From the NCBI RefSeq assembly GCF_011745365.1, contig NW_024468913.1, positions 930,001 through 994,000 on the forward strand: 64,000 nt of DNA, written 5' to 3'. Origin of the DNA: Cryphonectria parasitica EP155 (taxonomy: Eukaryota; Ascomycota; Sordariomycetes; Diaporthales; Cryphonectriaceae). The notes beneath the pieces are model-generated. The model was not told the origin of the DNA. It did not search any database and was given only the letters and a program-made list of their open reading frames with translations. Made by a program: the position numbers and the translations under genes. Positions 11,683 through 24,400 of the stretch are shown piece by piece (the first letter of the stretch is position 1; each line of letters begins with the position of its first letter).

Positions 11683-13265
11683 CTACCAACCATTCCACCT
11701 TTCCCACACATCCACAACCTCATCCTCCTTGCCTGCCCTGCGGCTGTCTACCACAAGGTAGTGATCATATCCCGCTCCAGCAATACAAGAATGATTCGGC
11801 CAGACCCTCACCCTCTGCCCAAACCGCAACGGCACCTCGGCCTCCTTCTCCCCCTTCCACACCAGCATGCCATGCTCCTGGCTAATCCTGCCCACCTGCC
11901 ACCCGCCATGCACAGCCGGAAACGCTGCCGGCGCCGGGTCCAGCCCTGCCAGCGCCGCATCCCCCCACGGCATCACCAGGCCCCAGCCGCTATAGTGGCC
12001 CGCCCCATCCTCCTTGCACGGCTCGCGGCCCAGAGCAAGAGACCCGGCGTTGATCAGCGCCTCGCCCGTCCCGCCCTCGCCGCGCCCAGCGTAGAGCGAG
12101 GCCACCTCCGCCAGCACGCTGACGCCGATGGAGGAGCTGCTCAGCAGCGTGTTGTCGCGGGCATGGGTGGCGAGCTGTTGGAGGTCGAGGGTGGGGTACA
12201 CGCCGGCGTGGACCTCGAGCGTGAGGCCGGCGCCTTCTCCGTCTTCTCCCTTTAACTGCTGGAGGAGGGTCGAAAGGCTTGCCACGTGCTGCGCTGTTGG
12301 GTCCTTTGCGGTAGAGGCTACTGCTGCCGCCGTCGTGGTCTCGATATCAGGGTGCTGTAGCGCTGTGGCCGTCGGCGTGGCGCCCACAGAGAGCACGAGG
12401 GCGTGGCCGGGGCTGAGGGCGCGCACGTCGGCTGCGACATCCCGCAGGGTGCCGAACTCGACGCTCAGGTAGGCGAGGGCATGCCAGTCGGCACGTGTGT
12501 AGTAGGACTGGCCGGCGTGGGCGTACAGGCCGTGCAGGCTGCAGTGGCCGGCTTGCTCGGCGTCGAGGACGGCGCGGAGCAGGGCGTGGTAGGTCGGGGA
12601 GCCGCGGACGACGCCGGCGCGGCGGGACTCGACGTCGATCTTGAGGAAGATCTGGGGCTTGTTGCCGCCTGCTTGCGAAGTGAGTGGGCCAAGGAGGGCG
12701 ACCTGGTCTGGGTGGTCCAGCATGAGTGAGACGGTGTCTGGGCCGAGGGTGGTGGAGATTGTGGCTAGGCGGGACATGATGGATGGGTAGATGGGGAAAG
12801 AATACAAGACCTTGGGTTTTGAGGAAGTGATCAGTCAAAAGTCTCGCATGGTGAGCCTGTAGGAAGAGGGTAGGTTCACTCACGTTGACCTTGCGGCCTT
12901 TGCTCTGGAACTCCTGCAGCAGGGGAGTGATCTTCTCTGCCTCGAGGATCGTGGACACGATAATATTGGCTGGCGAGTTGGGGTCCTCGCCGACCTGAAG
13001 CCTCGTGAGTTCAACAGTCTGAGTGTTACAATAATCTGTCAGTCATTATTTCGAGTGGACTTCTCTTTGGATATGTTGGAGGCCTGACCTTGTGCGTCTT
13101 AATGTGAGCTCGCCATCCGATGCCATTCTTCTCAGCAGCATCCATCATTTGCTGGCAATTGACCTCGAGCTTGGCCAGGTCTAGCACGATGCTGGGCGTT
13201 GGCACATCGTGAAGGGTCTTGCCCACCAAACGCTCCTTGAGCGTGGCTGCTGCGTTGGAAGGCAT
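11683..13265 (-). CDS. DSD1: D-serine dehydratase (PLP, zinc-dependent, DSD1 family)
   Basis: Three exons, 13265-13089, 13018-12884 and 12810-11683, all joined in phase 0, 479 aa. It belongs to the fold-type III (alanine racemase N-terminal) family that converts D-serine, and often D-threonine, to the 2-oxo acid and ammonia. The PLP lysine is in RAHIKTHK (Lys56). VPTPSIVLDLAKLEVN is the usual N-terminal block, followed by FLKIDVESRRAGV, GLYAHAGQSYY, LTLEVHAGVYPTLDLQQL and a C-terminal WPNHSC in which His and Cys (H-x-C) match the zinc ligands of yeast Dsd1. An in-frame upstream extension from 13334 uses a non-ATG codon, so ATG 13265 was taken. It shares a 1.6 kb divergent spacer with TAF1. 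Confidence 0.92.
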
Positions 13266-14886
13266 CTCGTCTATACTGGAATGCTCTTGTGCAGAGTCTC
13301 GTTGCCTGCTATCAAGACAGTATGACAACAGCAAGTAATCTATAAGACGTCTAATTTATTAGTATAAGGATGTTGCAGGAGAGGCTATCCTATCGGCTGA
13401 GCGTGTCTCATTTATTGGAATAACGTTGCTGTCAAATTTTCAAGATGCCCAATTTGCGGCATCTTGTCTCTATTACTGTAATTCTATGTGCTGAGTTGTC
13501 TCCCTATAAATTGCCTGTTCCAGGACGACATCGGACGCTGTCGTCAGGGCAAGTCCCCACTGGGAACGCTAAGGGCGCGCCAACACGTCGACTCTTGACA
13601 CTCGGACATTGACAAGTCCGTCCGTGTACACTGTACTATCTCATGACTAATATCACCATTTAAAGAGAGGCCATTAAATATTAAAAAGGAGGAATATTTT
13701 ATACTATAGCAATTCTTGTCATTGCCCAGTCTTGAAGATCAGGTGAGGGGTCCAGCCCTAGGAGGTCGGTTCACCAGGAAGGAAAACAAGAAACTGGACT
13801 TTGGCGAATTGCCATAACGTCAAAACTGACGATGGGAAAATCAACACTTCAACAAAAATAAGGGTATGAAAACTCTAAGTTGAAAGACAAAAGCTTGACT
13901 TGACAAGGACATAGAACTTCTGGCCTAATGGTAGTAGAAGTGGTGAGTGAAAGTGCCCAGCAGTACCATCGAAGTGCCAGACACCTTTACCAGATTATAC
14001 ACTTCAGCCATTCCCATATCAGCAACTTTCCATGTTTGCATCACATTGTTTTCGAATAAGCATGTGCAAATCAAGAAAATAAGCAGGCCATTCTGAACAT
14101 GACTGGTGTATGGATTCCAAAACTTCTATTACCTTGAGAAAGTTTTTATTTTGGCATGTGTTGCTTTCAAAATGCTTTCACCCCTAGAGAAAGGCTGCAG
14201 TCACGACGAGCCGTCGAGTCACTTACTGATATAAAGTCTAACAGAGTTCAAGTTGGAGCACAGTGACATATGCTATAGTAATCACTGCTACTTCAATTGC
14301 TGGCGGGCGGCAAGCTGGCCTTCCCCCACTAAGACAGGCTGCCCCACTTATCGCTGGCTACTGTCAATCAGTTGTGGTCAGGTACGTACCGGCCCTGGCC
14401 CCCGCCCCTAGGCTCTAGCGTGGAGGTCACTTCGCGCTCCTCTGGCCCAACCAACGCCTATGGGTTGCGTATCGCAAGTACGGGGCATGCACCACCGGTT
14501 GCCAGCCTAGGGACGCTCTGCAAAACCCCAACAACCTCTCCTCCGCCAACATCCTCGGCCCTCCTTTTCGAGCTGGAAATTCAGTTTCGCAAGCAGTTTC
14601 ATAAGGCAATCTTTAGCGCGCGGATGAGAGAGAGAGAGACACGACACAGAGCTGTCGACCTACGCGCGACGCCGACCCGACTGTCATGAACTGACCTGAC
14701 CCGACTACGACTGGCGCGACGCCGCGAAGGTGAAAGGCAGAGGAAGAAGGAAACAAGCAAAAGAAAGCAAGAAAGAGGTCAACAGAGGCATAGAAAGAGA
14801 GAGGTGGGGGGAGGAGAGACGAGCGCGACAGCTGCAGCAGCATTCAGCTCACCCTCATCCACATTACCGCACAGGCAAAACAATCG
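13266..14886. other. Divergent spacer between D-serine dehydratase and TAF1
   Basis: About 1.6 kb. The left and middle parts (13330-14280) are AT-rich; the part nearest TAF1 is purine-rich (14630-14815, GAGAGA and AAGAAAG runs), likely the TAF1 5' leader. No gene is supported. Confidence 0.5.
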
Positions 14887-17800
14887 ATGGCGACCGATGA
14901 CGATACCCCCCGCGGCGACGGCTCGCCGCCCGCCGGCGATGAGGAGATGGACTGGGCGACCCAGCAGCAGCAAGACGATGATGCGATTCAGGGACTGTTC
15001 GCCGACCCTACCCACGCACCCGAAATCAATCTCGAGGGCCCAATAGACCAGTCTGGGAAGGCCGACGATGCAGAGGACTTTGAGGATTTCAGCGACGATG
15101 AGCTGCCCGAGGAGGAGGAAGAGGGAGGGGCCAACGGCACTTCCGAGCAACCCCCCGCCCTGACCAGCGATGGCGGCACCAGCAACGATATTGACGATGA
15201 CCTCTTCGGTGAGCGCGAGTCGTCGCCTATGCAGGTCGAGCCGGCCATGTCGCCCGGCGCTGCCATCGCCGACGTCGATCAACAAGACATCGAGATGGGA
15301 GGAGGCGATGACTTGGCTGACCTGCGGCGCCTGAACTTCGACCCCGAGCCGAGTTATCCTATGGCAAACCAGGACCCGAATATTCCTTCGGCTCCGGAGA
15401 ACGTCCTCGAGTTGCTCAAACAGACCTATCCTGAGTTCGAGAGGGGCAAGATCCTCAACTTCAACGAGCTTTTCCCGCCCAGAAAGGCCAACTGGGTTGA
15501 TAAGAAGCCTACGAGGAACCCGAAACCCCTCATCCCTACAAAGCTCAGCCTGGAGGTCGACATTGGTCAGGAGAAGTCATTCATGAAACCAGGACCAGCC
15601 TCTGCCACCACCGCCGAGAAGATACAGGCTGCAGAGAAGGAGGGTCTGGTCTCTCTGCTGAAACCCGAGCCTATCAACGAGGATGAGCTCGAGATCTTTG
15701 GTAGAGATGACCCGGACTCGGACCAGGAACTCATTGGTGGCTTCACCCTCAGGGACATCGAGACTGTCTGTGAAGACTGGGACGACATTATCGATCCTGC
15801 AACGCCCACGTTCCACCAGGCTTCTCCAGCAGCAGAGGATGAGGAAGACCACCAGTGGTACCTCGATATGGGTCTTGCGCCTCCCAAGCCTAAGCGCCGC
15901 AAGATCTCGCACGCCAAGGGTCTGCCAGAAATCTCATGGTTTGCCGCACCATCATTCGACGACTTCGAGGAGGCGACAGCGAGGAGTGCCAAGCGTGTCC
16001 GGCTCGATCTGAATGACCCGTACCTGCTCATTGACGACAATGAAGCCGAGCGACCCGCCAAACGGCCGAGGCCAAGCTCCAAGATGGTCCGCATGGCCGA
16101 CGGCAAGGTGGCATCAGACATCACACAGCGCTTCGACATATCAAACGATGATGCGTATGAGGCCCTCAAGGAGAACGTCAGGGACAAGGTCAGGGCTACC
16201 TTGGGTGGAGTGCAGGTCGAGCACAGCGTTCCTGCTCGCAAACTGCTCTACCCTTACTACATGGTCAAACTCTCGGACCCAACCCCTTTCAACTACCATC
16301 GCCCGAGCCTTCGCGTTCGCCGCCAGGTGGGTGCCAAGCTGAACTGGGCCAAACCCAGGCATCACAGGCGGAAGGACTTCAAGTCCTCTAGGGTGAGCGA
16401 TGTCTACAAGGCTTCCAGGGATCTCAGTCTCAACGATAACTCGACGGCCGTCCTCTTTGAATACTGCGAAGAGATCCCTACTGTCCTGTCCAACTTCGGA
16501 ATGGGTAGTAAGATTGTCAACTACTTCCGCGTCAATCACGACCCTGAAGACAAGCCCACCGACAAGCTCGCCCTCGGCGAGACCAAGATCCTCTTGCCAG
16601 AAGACAGGTCTCCCTTTGCGAACTTTGGTGACGTCCCCAAGGGGCAGACGGTACCTACCCTTTGGAACCACATGTACCGCGCGCCCATATTCAAGCACGA
16701 GCCGCGGAAGACTGACTTCATCATTGGCCGTATAACCGACGACAATGAGAGCAAGTACTACATGCGCAGCATTGATCACATCTATGTTGTTGGGCAGAAC
16801 TTTCCGTCTGTGGAAGTCCCAGGACCGCATTCCAGAAAGGTCACAAACACCAGCAAGAACCGGATGAAGATGCTCGCATACCGTTTTATCACAAAGCATG
16901 GCTTTCTATCTCTCGAAGACATCACAACTCATATCGCAGAGTCCAACATTGCCCAGAACCGACAGAAGCTCAGAGAATTTCTCCAGTACGACAAAGACGC
17001 GAGGACCTGGAGCCTGCGGGAGGGCGAGAAGCTCATGGATCCCGACTCTATCAACTCGATGGTTCAGCCCGAGGACGTCTGCCTTATGGATGCGATGCAG
17101 GTCGGAGCATACGAGGTTGAAAAGGCCGGCTTTGCTATCGACCAAGCCGACCTCGACAAGGATGACGACGACGGGACTGGCGCAACGGAGAACATAGCAG
17201 TGCAACTCTCGCCGTGGAAGACGACCAAGGCCTTCCTCGACGCTACGAGTGGCAAGGCAATGCTGAAGCTGCGCGGTGAGGGTGATCCGACAGGCCGGGG
17301 CCTGGGCTTCAGCTTCATCAAGACCTCTATGAAGGGTGGTTTCCTCAACGTGTATCACGAGCAGGGCCCTCAGTCCACATCGGCAGACGCTCTAGAGCGC
17401 GAGAAGAAGGCGAATGGCGGGCACTCGTACAACGTCAAGAAGCAGAATGACGCGTACGCAGAGGTCATCGCGGATATTTGGAACAAACAGCAGAGGACCC
17501 TCAGCGACACCCAGATCCACGATGACGCCGACGTCGCCCCCCAGGAGGACGAGGATGAACGTTTGTATGCCAACGCGGCCAACGGCTCCTTCCAGGCACA
17601 CGTCAACGGTGTGGGTGCGACTCCGCGGTTCGACGAGGGTGTGAGCCAGATCAGTCGGAGTGCTACCAGCGCTGCACGAGCCGCGATGCGGCGGCGATTG
17701 AAAATCGTGAGAACTATACGTGAACCAGACGGCACGGAGAAGGACGTTGAGGAAATCATTGAGGACCCTGGAATTATCAAGGAATACACGGCAAGAAGGA

Positions 17801-18447
17801 ATGCCATCCAGGAGGCGGAAGTCGAGTAAGTTTACCGCCTTTGATTACATCTGGGGCATGGGAAGTGCTCTCCCTGGTGGCTCACCATTCTGACTCGCAT
17901 ATCTAGTATCTTTGCCGGTTTTACTGGTGACGAGGAGCACGACAGGATTGTCCTTTTGAAGTAAGTCCCTCCATTTTTGTGCTTCATGATGCACTTTTCG
18001 CATCCTCCAATAGCCAAGCTACTCCTTGTCCCCTTTTTCGCCTTGACTGCAACCGAGACTTAAAAAAACCACTGTACACAGGATCTCAAAGGAAGAGGAG
18101 CGTCTCAAGAAGAACCGCGAACGCCGGCAGCAGCGCGAGAAACAAAAGGGAGGCGGTCGTCTCCCCATGCCAGTCCTGGGCGGCGATGTGGCCATGTCCC
18201 CCGGCGGCGCGGAGCCCTCTATCGAGAAAGGTGGTACCACTCGAAAGTGTGCGAATTGCGGCATGGTTGGCCACATCAAGACCAACAAGAAGTATGTTTT
18301 GTCACCTTCCATTGACTCTCTTTTGCCCTTCCTTGGGTTGTACATCATACTGACTTTCTGGCTTCTAGATTGTGCCCAGTGCTCAACGGATCCATGGGCA
18401 GCAAGCCGGCCGGTGAGGACACCACTGGCACCTACGGCGAGTCTTGA
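14887..18447 (+). CDS. TAF1: TFIID subunit 1 (TAF1), fungal form without bromodomains
   Basis: Four exons: 14887-17825, 17907-17960, 18082-18291, 18369-18447, giving 1093 aa. The N-terminus is acidic (EDFEDFSDDELPEEEEE), as in the TBP-binding TAND region. The central DUF3591 core is marked by VPARKLLYPYYMVKLSDPTP, FNYHRPSLRVRRQVGAKLNW, TVPTLWNHMYRAPIFKHEP, RSIDHIYVVGQNFPSVEVPG and DPTGRGLGFSFIKTSMKGGF. A basic region (KISKEEERLKKNRERRQQR) leads to a zinc knuckle spread over the last two exons: CANCGMVGHIKTNKKLC, Cys-x2-Cys-x4-His-x7-Cys. It ends a few residues later, without the tandem bromodomains of animal TAF1. It is the scaffold of TFIID in the nucleus. All junction phases were checked. 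Confidence 0.95.
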
Positions 18448-19811
18448 TTCATGGGGCCATGCGCCGCTTGAGGATACCTACCCCAAGAACCTTTGGATGG
18501 GTAATTTCTTGGTCGTAGTTGCCTCCTGGTTGGGCAAGTTCTGCTTATGATACATACAATTCTATGAGACATCCCAACCCAGGACTATCTAACAACTGAA
18601 GAGAGCTGTGCTGGGAGCCTGGGGCATTGTCTCTGCCGACATGCATACTGCTATTGATTTGTTCATTGGGGGAAAGGGGGTGGGAGGTGGTTTGATAGGC
18701 CCGGATCGTCGGGAGTGCCCTTGATGTGGCTATCGACCTGGTCTGTCTCCCCTGCAGGCGGGGAGTGGATTGTGTGGTACTCAGAAGTAAGATCATGAGA
18801 GAAACATCGATCTAGATGGGCAAGGAAAACTCGTGGATGGCTTGTTGGTTGCGGGCGGGCAGCTGCAGCCAGTGTTTTTGAAGTTTAATGTGTGGATGAA
18901 CCGGTGCAAGTCAAAACACCAACCCCCAAGGGGAAGGAGGAGGAGGAGCGAGGGAAAAATTGTGGAATATTTCTTTCTTCAGGGTAAGCAAAGAGCGTCG
19001 GCCGGTGCTGGTCTTTTCGGGCGTCTATGGAGGGAAAAAGAAGTGGACCGCCTCGGTGACATGCCGGGCAAGAGATTGACACAGAAGACTGAATTGTGGT
19101 TGGTGGCGAACTTTTTTGTGGGGGGAGTTGGTGTGGTGTGGTGTGAAGAGGAGAGGTATGTCTCTTGTGGCAGACAGAAGAGGGGGCAGGCCTGTTTTTG
19201 CAGACCTGGTTCTCACAGGCCTTCATTTGGGCCAAGGGGGGGTGACGTTGAAGGTGATAGACAGACCATACCGAACATAGGGCTTTTAGGTTGGCCCAGC
19301 TAGGGAAATAATGAGTAAAGCCAAGTACTTCTACAAGAGCCAGGCAACAGCTGATTGATCTCCGTTTCCTTCCTCTTTTTTCTGGTTGTGGTTGTTCCCG
19401 TATGACGGTGTCTTGTAACTTATGACTTGTGACTGGTGATGATTCAACTATGGTATATTCTACCAGGACGTTGGAACTCAAAGACGTTGCGCCCCTCCCA
19501 AAAGACCCAGTCGATCTGCCCCGTGCAGAGAGTGTGTGGAGCCCCCCCCCCCGTCCCGCTACAACCTCTTTGCCACTATCTTTAGAAAAAGAAATCCCCC
19601 CATGTAGTTTAGGTAAGGTAGTATGCACGGGGCAACCTTATGCAGGATCTTCCGCGTCTATAGGCGCTTAGCGGCGTTAAATTACTATGTATAACAAGGA
19701 AGAGGGGTGGAGGGAGGGCGCTTTTCCAAATATGGTTCTATTATGTATTGCAAGGCTGAGGCTGGGCGAGCAGTCGAAACGTGGATGGATGGCGACGGGA
19801 TGGGTGTATGA

Positions 19812-19838
19812 GTGTGTGTGTGTGTGTGTGTGTGTGTG
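19812..19838. repeat. (TG)n microsatellite
   Basis: Uninterrupted GT repeat of about 13 units. Confidence 0.9.
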
Positions 19839-21387
19839 GCTGAGACGCATGATTTGTGAGGTGAAGCGCTGGTTTAGCGCGGATGGTGGGTGAGAAGAAG
19901 AAAAATGGGATGAAGAGGGAAAAACGAAAAAGGTCCAGGGGGAGGGTTGAGGGTGAGTTTGTGGTTGGGATGGGTGAGTGAGATGGAGGAGGACTGTGAA
20001 TGGGTGTGTGTGTGTGTATGGAAAATATTGGCAAAGAGAATTAAGCTTACGGATCGATCCTGCGAGGTTGAAGGTTGGGCCGAGAAGGAGGGGGAGGGGC
20101 AGGTCGGTGGATCGATGGATCGATGGTTAAGAGGATGTGAGATGGGTTGTGCGCGTGTCACGCATGCTGGATGAGTGGCTTGATGGCGATGACTATGAGA
20201 TGATGAGATCGAAAGATGAAAATGATGCACTTTGATTTTTGATTTCCAAGGTCGGCTAGTGGGATATCCTGGGCTGCTTTTGGCCACTGTATCACTCAGC
20301 AAATCACCTGGTCCGAGATTATTTCTTCACCATTGAAGGCGTCAGGATCAGAAGACTAGACGTTGTAAAGTAATCTACCCATCACTTTTGATCGTATACG
20401 AAAGTATCTTTCTTGGCGGCCGCTGCCAGAAGTTCACAGGCGGGGCAGGCTTTGTCGAGGGGATTCCTGTGCCTGGCTAGTAGAGCCTGAGGTGAGACGG
20501 GCCCTGACGGCTCCATCGCCGTCGCCTGGAAGAGAAGTCCTTCCTGCTGGCACATGATGGAGGAAGATTCCATGATAAGATGGCCAGGAAGCTGGGCCGC
20601 TGTCCGTTGGAAGCACAGCCGCGCGGATCCCGTTCGATTCGAAACACGGCTGCTCAGCGCAAGAAGATAGAATCCCTCCATCCGATCATCTCACAGCGCA
20701 CCAACCCCTCCGCTGGAGCAGGTATGATGGCCTGAGGATCTCATGGGCCCTTTCTTTCCAAAGAAAGGGAGCGCCTTCGCGGATTGTCGCTTCACACACA
20801 GACACATACAGGCACAGACCTCGGTGAGGCGCGCGAATCCTGTAGCGTCGTGGACACCGAAGAACCTAGAATGGGGGTAGTCTGCGGCGAGAGGGGAAAA
20901 GGACCGAGAAGTGCCACAAGCGCGTCTCTGATCTTGAATCCTCCGCGTGTGTGCTCTAATCTGGACTCGTCTCCACCTGTGGCGCCGGCCGTGCATACCA
21001 TGCGAAGTGTTGGGTCGTTTCTAGACGATCACAAGAGAACGCACAGCGGGGCAAAGTCTTGTTTTCGCAGGCGTGAGCTCGCGCCTATGGAATATGGCTT
21101 GCCATATCGATAGCGCTTTTCTCTCTCGATCCTCCACAGTCACCGTCTGTCGAGGTTTCTAGGGTTCTGCACGATTCAACGGCTTACGTGTGACATAAAT
21201 GAGGACCCCATGTTATCGTAATCAACCAATCCTTCCAATTCACTCAGTCGACTATCGATCCTTCTCTGCAGCCGGATCGGTAGCGTCTGGAGATTTCGCC
21301 TGGGCCGGTAAAGAGTGTATCCGCCGCCCAGCCACCCCCTCTCTCACGTGCCCTTCTCGATATTCCCACAGTCGTCAGCTTCATCTC

Positions 21388-21390
<3 letters not shown>

Positions 21391-21428
<38 letters not shown>
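21391..21428. repeat. (TG)19 microsatellite
   Basis: 38 bases of perfect TG repeat; the longest dinucleotide run in the window. Confidence 0.95.
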
Positions 21429-21429
<1 letters not shown>

Positions 21430-24400
21430 CGGAGACAGCGAGCTTATGATGGGACCGCAGTACAGGTCTTGGGGGAGTTCAAGTCTATGATAGTGGGGTG
21501 TAATGACAAGGAAGCGCTTGACTCAGTCAAGGCAGAGGAGAGGAGAGATTCGAGGGAGACAGGAACCCCTTGACAGGTCCAACATGGAATCTGCGTACAC
21601 AGGATGCTCCGTGCTCATGCAAGACACACAAGATCAACGGCATGGATGACTGACTGCCTTGATACCCCGGATTCCTCTGCCGCCGCAATGGACATCTTCT
21701 CTGAATTTAGTACGCATAGTACCGGACAGACTTTCCTTGTTTGCTCAAGCCATGAGCCAGGATTGAAGTTGAGGACGGAGCCAGTCGGATGATCGAATGC
21801 GAATCTTGAAAGCGAAGAACGGTTGACGTTCGATTCAACTGAAGCTAAGTATAGCTATTAATAGATAGCCGCCGGGGTGCTCAGCGATCTGCCCCGCTGT
21901 GATGCAGCCTCCTCTGCAGGTGCGCATGTCGACGCAAGCACGTCGAGAGAGCCACCCAGAGTGGGGGTAAACATGGACTCTCGCACCTGAGATTCGAATA
22001 ACATGGCACAGGGCCTCTAATCTTGCGTGATGTACGTTTTGATAGGCCCTGGAGGATATTTTGCTCCAGAATCTTGTGTACTCAATGTGTGCAACCTGTA
22101 CATAGTATGTCCATAATAATAGCTGCTAGGGCATCGCTACATAGTACGTACCCATCCGATGATTGTCATTGGTGCGCCATCTTTCCAAACCATGGGTCTA
22201 GTTGACGCAATGGCCTCGATCAACAGTGACTCGAAGGGCAGGGTTATGTTGCTCGATTGACGTACTAGGACACGAGTCTAAAACGACATGACAGCACCTT
22301 CAAGGAGACCCCCCGAGGGAGGTCGACATTTCTGGGGTGAGTATCGTCGTTTGGACTGACTGAACGGGGCCAGTGCGATCGTGCCCATTGTTCTTAAATA
22401 CGCCGTGTCGCAGAATTGTGGGCCTCTGCCCGTAAATACCCCATGGCCTCAAGCTCTTCAGCAGCAGACGCGCGGAAGTGCTCTGCAGGGTCGGTTCGAT
22501 AAGCCACAAAGGTGGCTTAACCTGTATGCGCAAGAACTCAGCCTAGCGTTCGTCCCTTTCTGAGCGGCTCCGGCGCCCAGGTCCAGATCGTCGAGCCGAC
22601 AAGGAGTGATCAAGATCTTGGGGCGCATTCACAACTCCAAATTTGGATCATCGAGTACCGAGTAGTAGTTAGGGCTGGCAGGGCACACCACATGCAGGTC
22701 GGGATGCAGACAGACAGGGAGGCTGCAGCGGGGGTCAGACACATCGCTGACATGGAGATAGGGCAGGTAGTTCAACCTCAAGCCTCTTCTCTGTCCTCTC
22801 TCTCTCTTTCCTTCAACACTGTGGCGGGGCGACGAGGCTGAAGCTGGAATCCCCTGTGATGTCATGATGTGACCCCCACGAGAGAGAGAAAGAGAGAACA
22901 GATGCCATCTGCAACGCACTGGATGGATTGACCGAGAATTGTTGACTGCCTAATGACGGGCTGCAGACTCCATTCGGTTACAAAGGTCCATGACGCATGC
23001 AACGAGGGAAAAGATGCTGGAGCTCACAAGCTCTCCGTCTGATGCTGTCTCACTAATCTGTGCTGTCAAGCTGCAGGGACGCTATGGCAGGTTGCGAAGC
23101 TCCAACGCCAGCAGCAGGCAGAGAAGGTGTGTCATGCCGTAGCTTCAAAGTATCGATGTGTCTGCTGACCACCATCATCCCCTCCTCCCCAATTGAGCTC
23201 AGCATGATTCCTCAAACTCACCAGTTTCATTGTGCCAAGCCCCAAAGCCCGTCAGGGATCGAGCAGCGGAACAGAACCTGCCGTAGAAGGAGAGAGAGAA
23301 AGACACAAACGACCGTCTTCGATCATCACCTGCTGTCAGTCTTTCCGAGCAAGAAAGTCGACATAGCCTGCTCTTTTTTGCCTTCCCTTTTTTCTTTTTT
23401 TCTTCTTTTTTGCATGCACACATGGCTCCAGCTCATAAAGGCGTAACCTAAGCTGTCAAGCCAAAGCGGGAGAGCAGCCTCTCGACAATTTTATGATGTG
23501 CAGTAGAACGTTCACGGAATTTGTCAGGGGCCCTTGGGCACGGTCCTGCTGCCTGTCACTCAAGGATGCCCCTGTCGATCTGCCAACGCTCCCACGTACT
23601 GCCCATGATCAACGCTTCTAGAGCGTTTCGACTGAGACCGACGGGACGTGGGGAGGATGCTTGAATTTTACAACCAGGTCACAACTGTTCCCATCTCATG
23701 GATTGATTTGGTACGTCAAAAGCATCGAGAGGAGAGGAAAACGGAACAAGACAGAGAGACAGGGAAAGGGGGGAGAAGGGTAGTGAGTAAGATAAGCAAG
23801 CAAGGAACGCGGGACAAGACGCCGAAAAAGAAGAGAAAAAGAAAAGAAACGGACGTGGAAAGCTGTACTCGGTATCGAACGAGATTGAGACCAAACTCGA
23901 GTCTCAGCCTAGCAGAAGCAAGTAGCAAACCCCCCCTCATCAGCATGATATCCGGATTAGGAATGGCCTCGAGGGGTACCATAGTAAAGAAAGCGACACC
24001 GAATGAGAACGGGATGTTGGAGGACCAAAGGAAGGAATTGTGCAGATGAAAGAAAGCAGTGGGAAGAGATTTTAGCGTGGATGAGGTGGGACCAGGAGGC
24101 TTGGACTGATGGACGTTGTACCATCGCAGGAGGGGTCAGGGACGAGATACTTCTTACTGAGGATGGATGTACCGGTACATGAGAGGAGAGGTTCCTGGGT
24201 TAATTGAGTTCTGCTGCCTTCTCCACCTGCCTGGCACATTACCGCTATGACACAAGCGTTACCTCTACCATTGTACGTGAGGGTAAAAAGCAGCAGGGCT
24301 CCCACAGGCCCTTCTTTGCCCTGTGCGCCTCTGAGCCTCTAGGCCCCTGTCCCCCGTCAACTTGCCCGTTTCAGCGGTCCTTGCTTACTGCTTCCTTTCC

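Noticed and set aside
18885..19628. A 247-codon open frame on the minus strand
   Set aside because: Low-complexity His/Pro/Ser composition, no known motif, and it sits in a purine-skewed spacer; likely a chance frame.
20784..21113. Frame with HKRTHSGAKSC resembling half a C2H2 zinc finger
   Set aside because: The upstream cysteine pair is missing and there is no second finger; coincidence.
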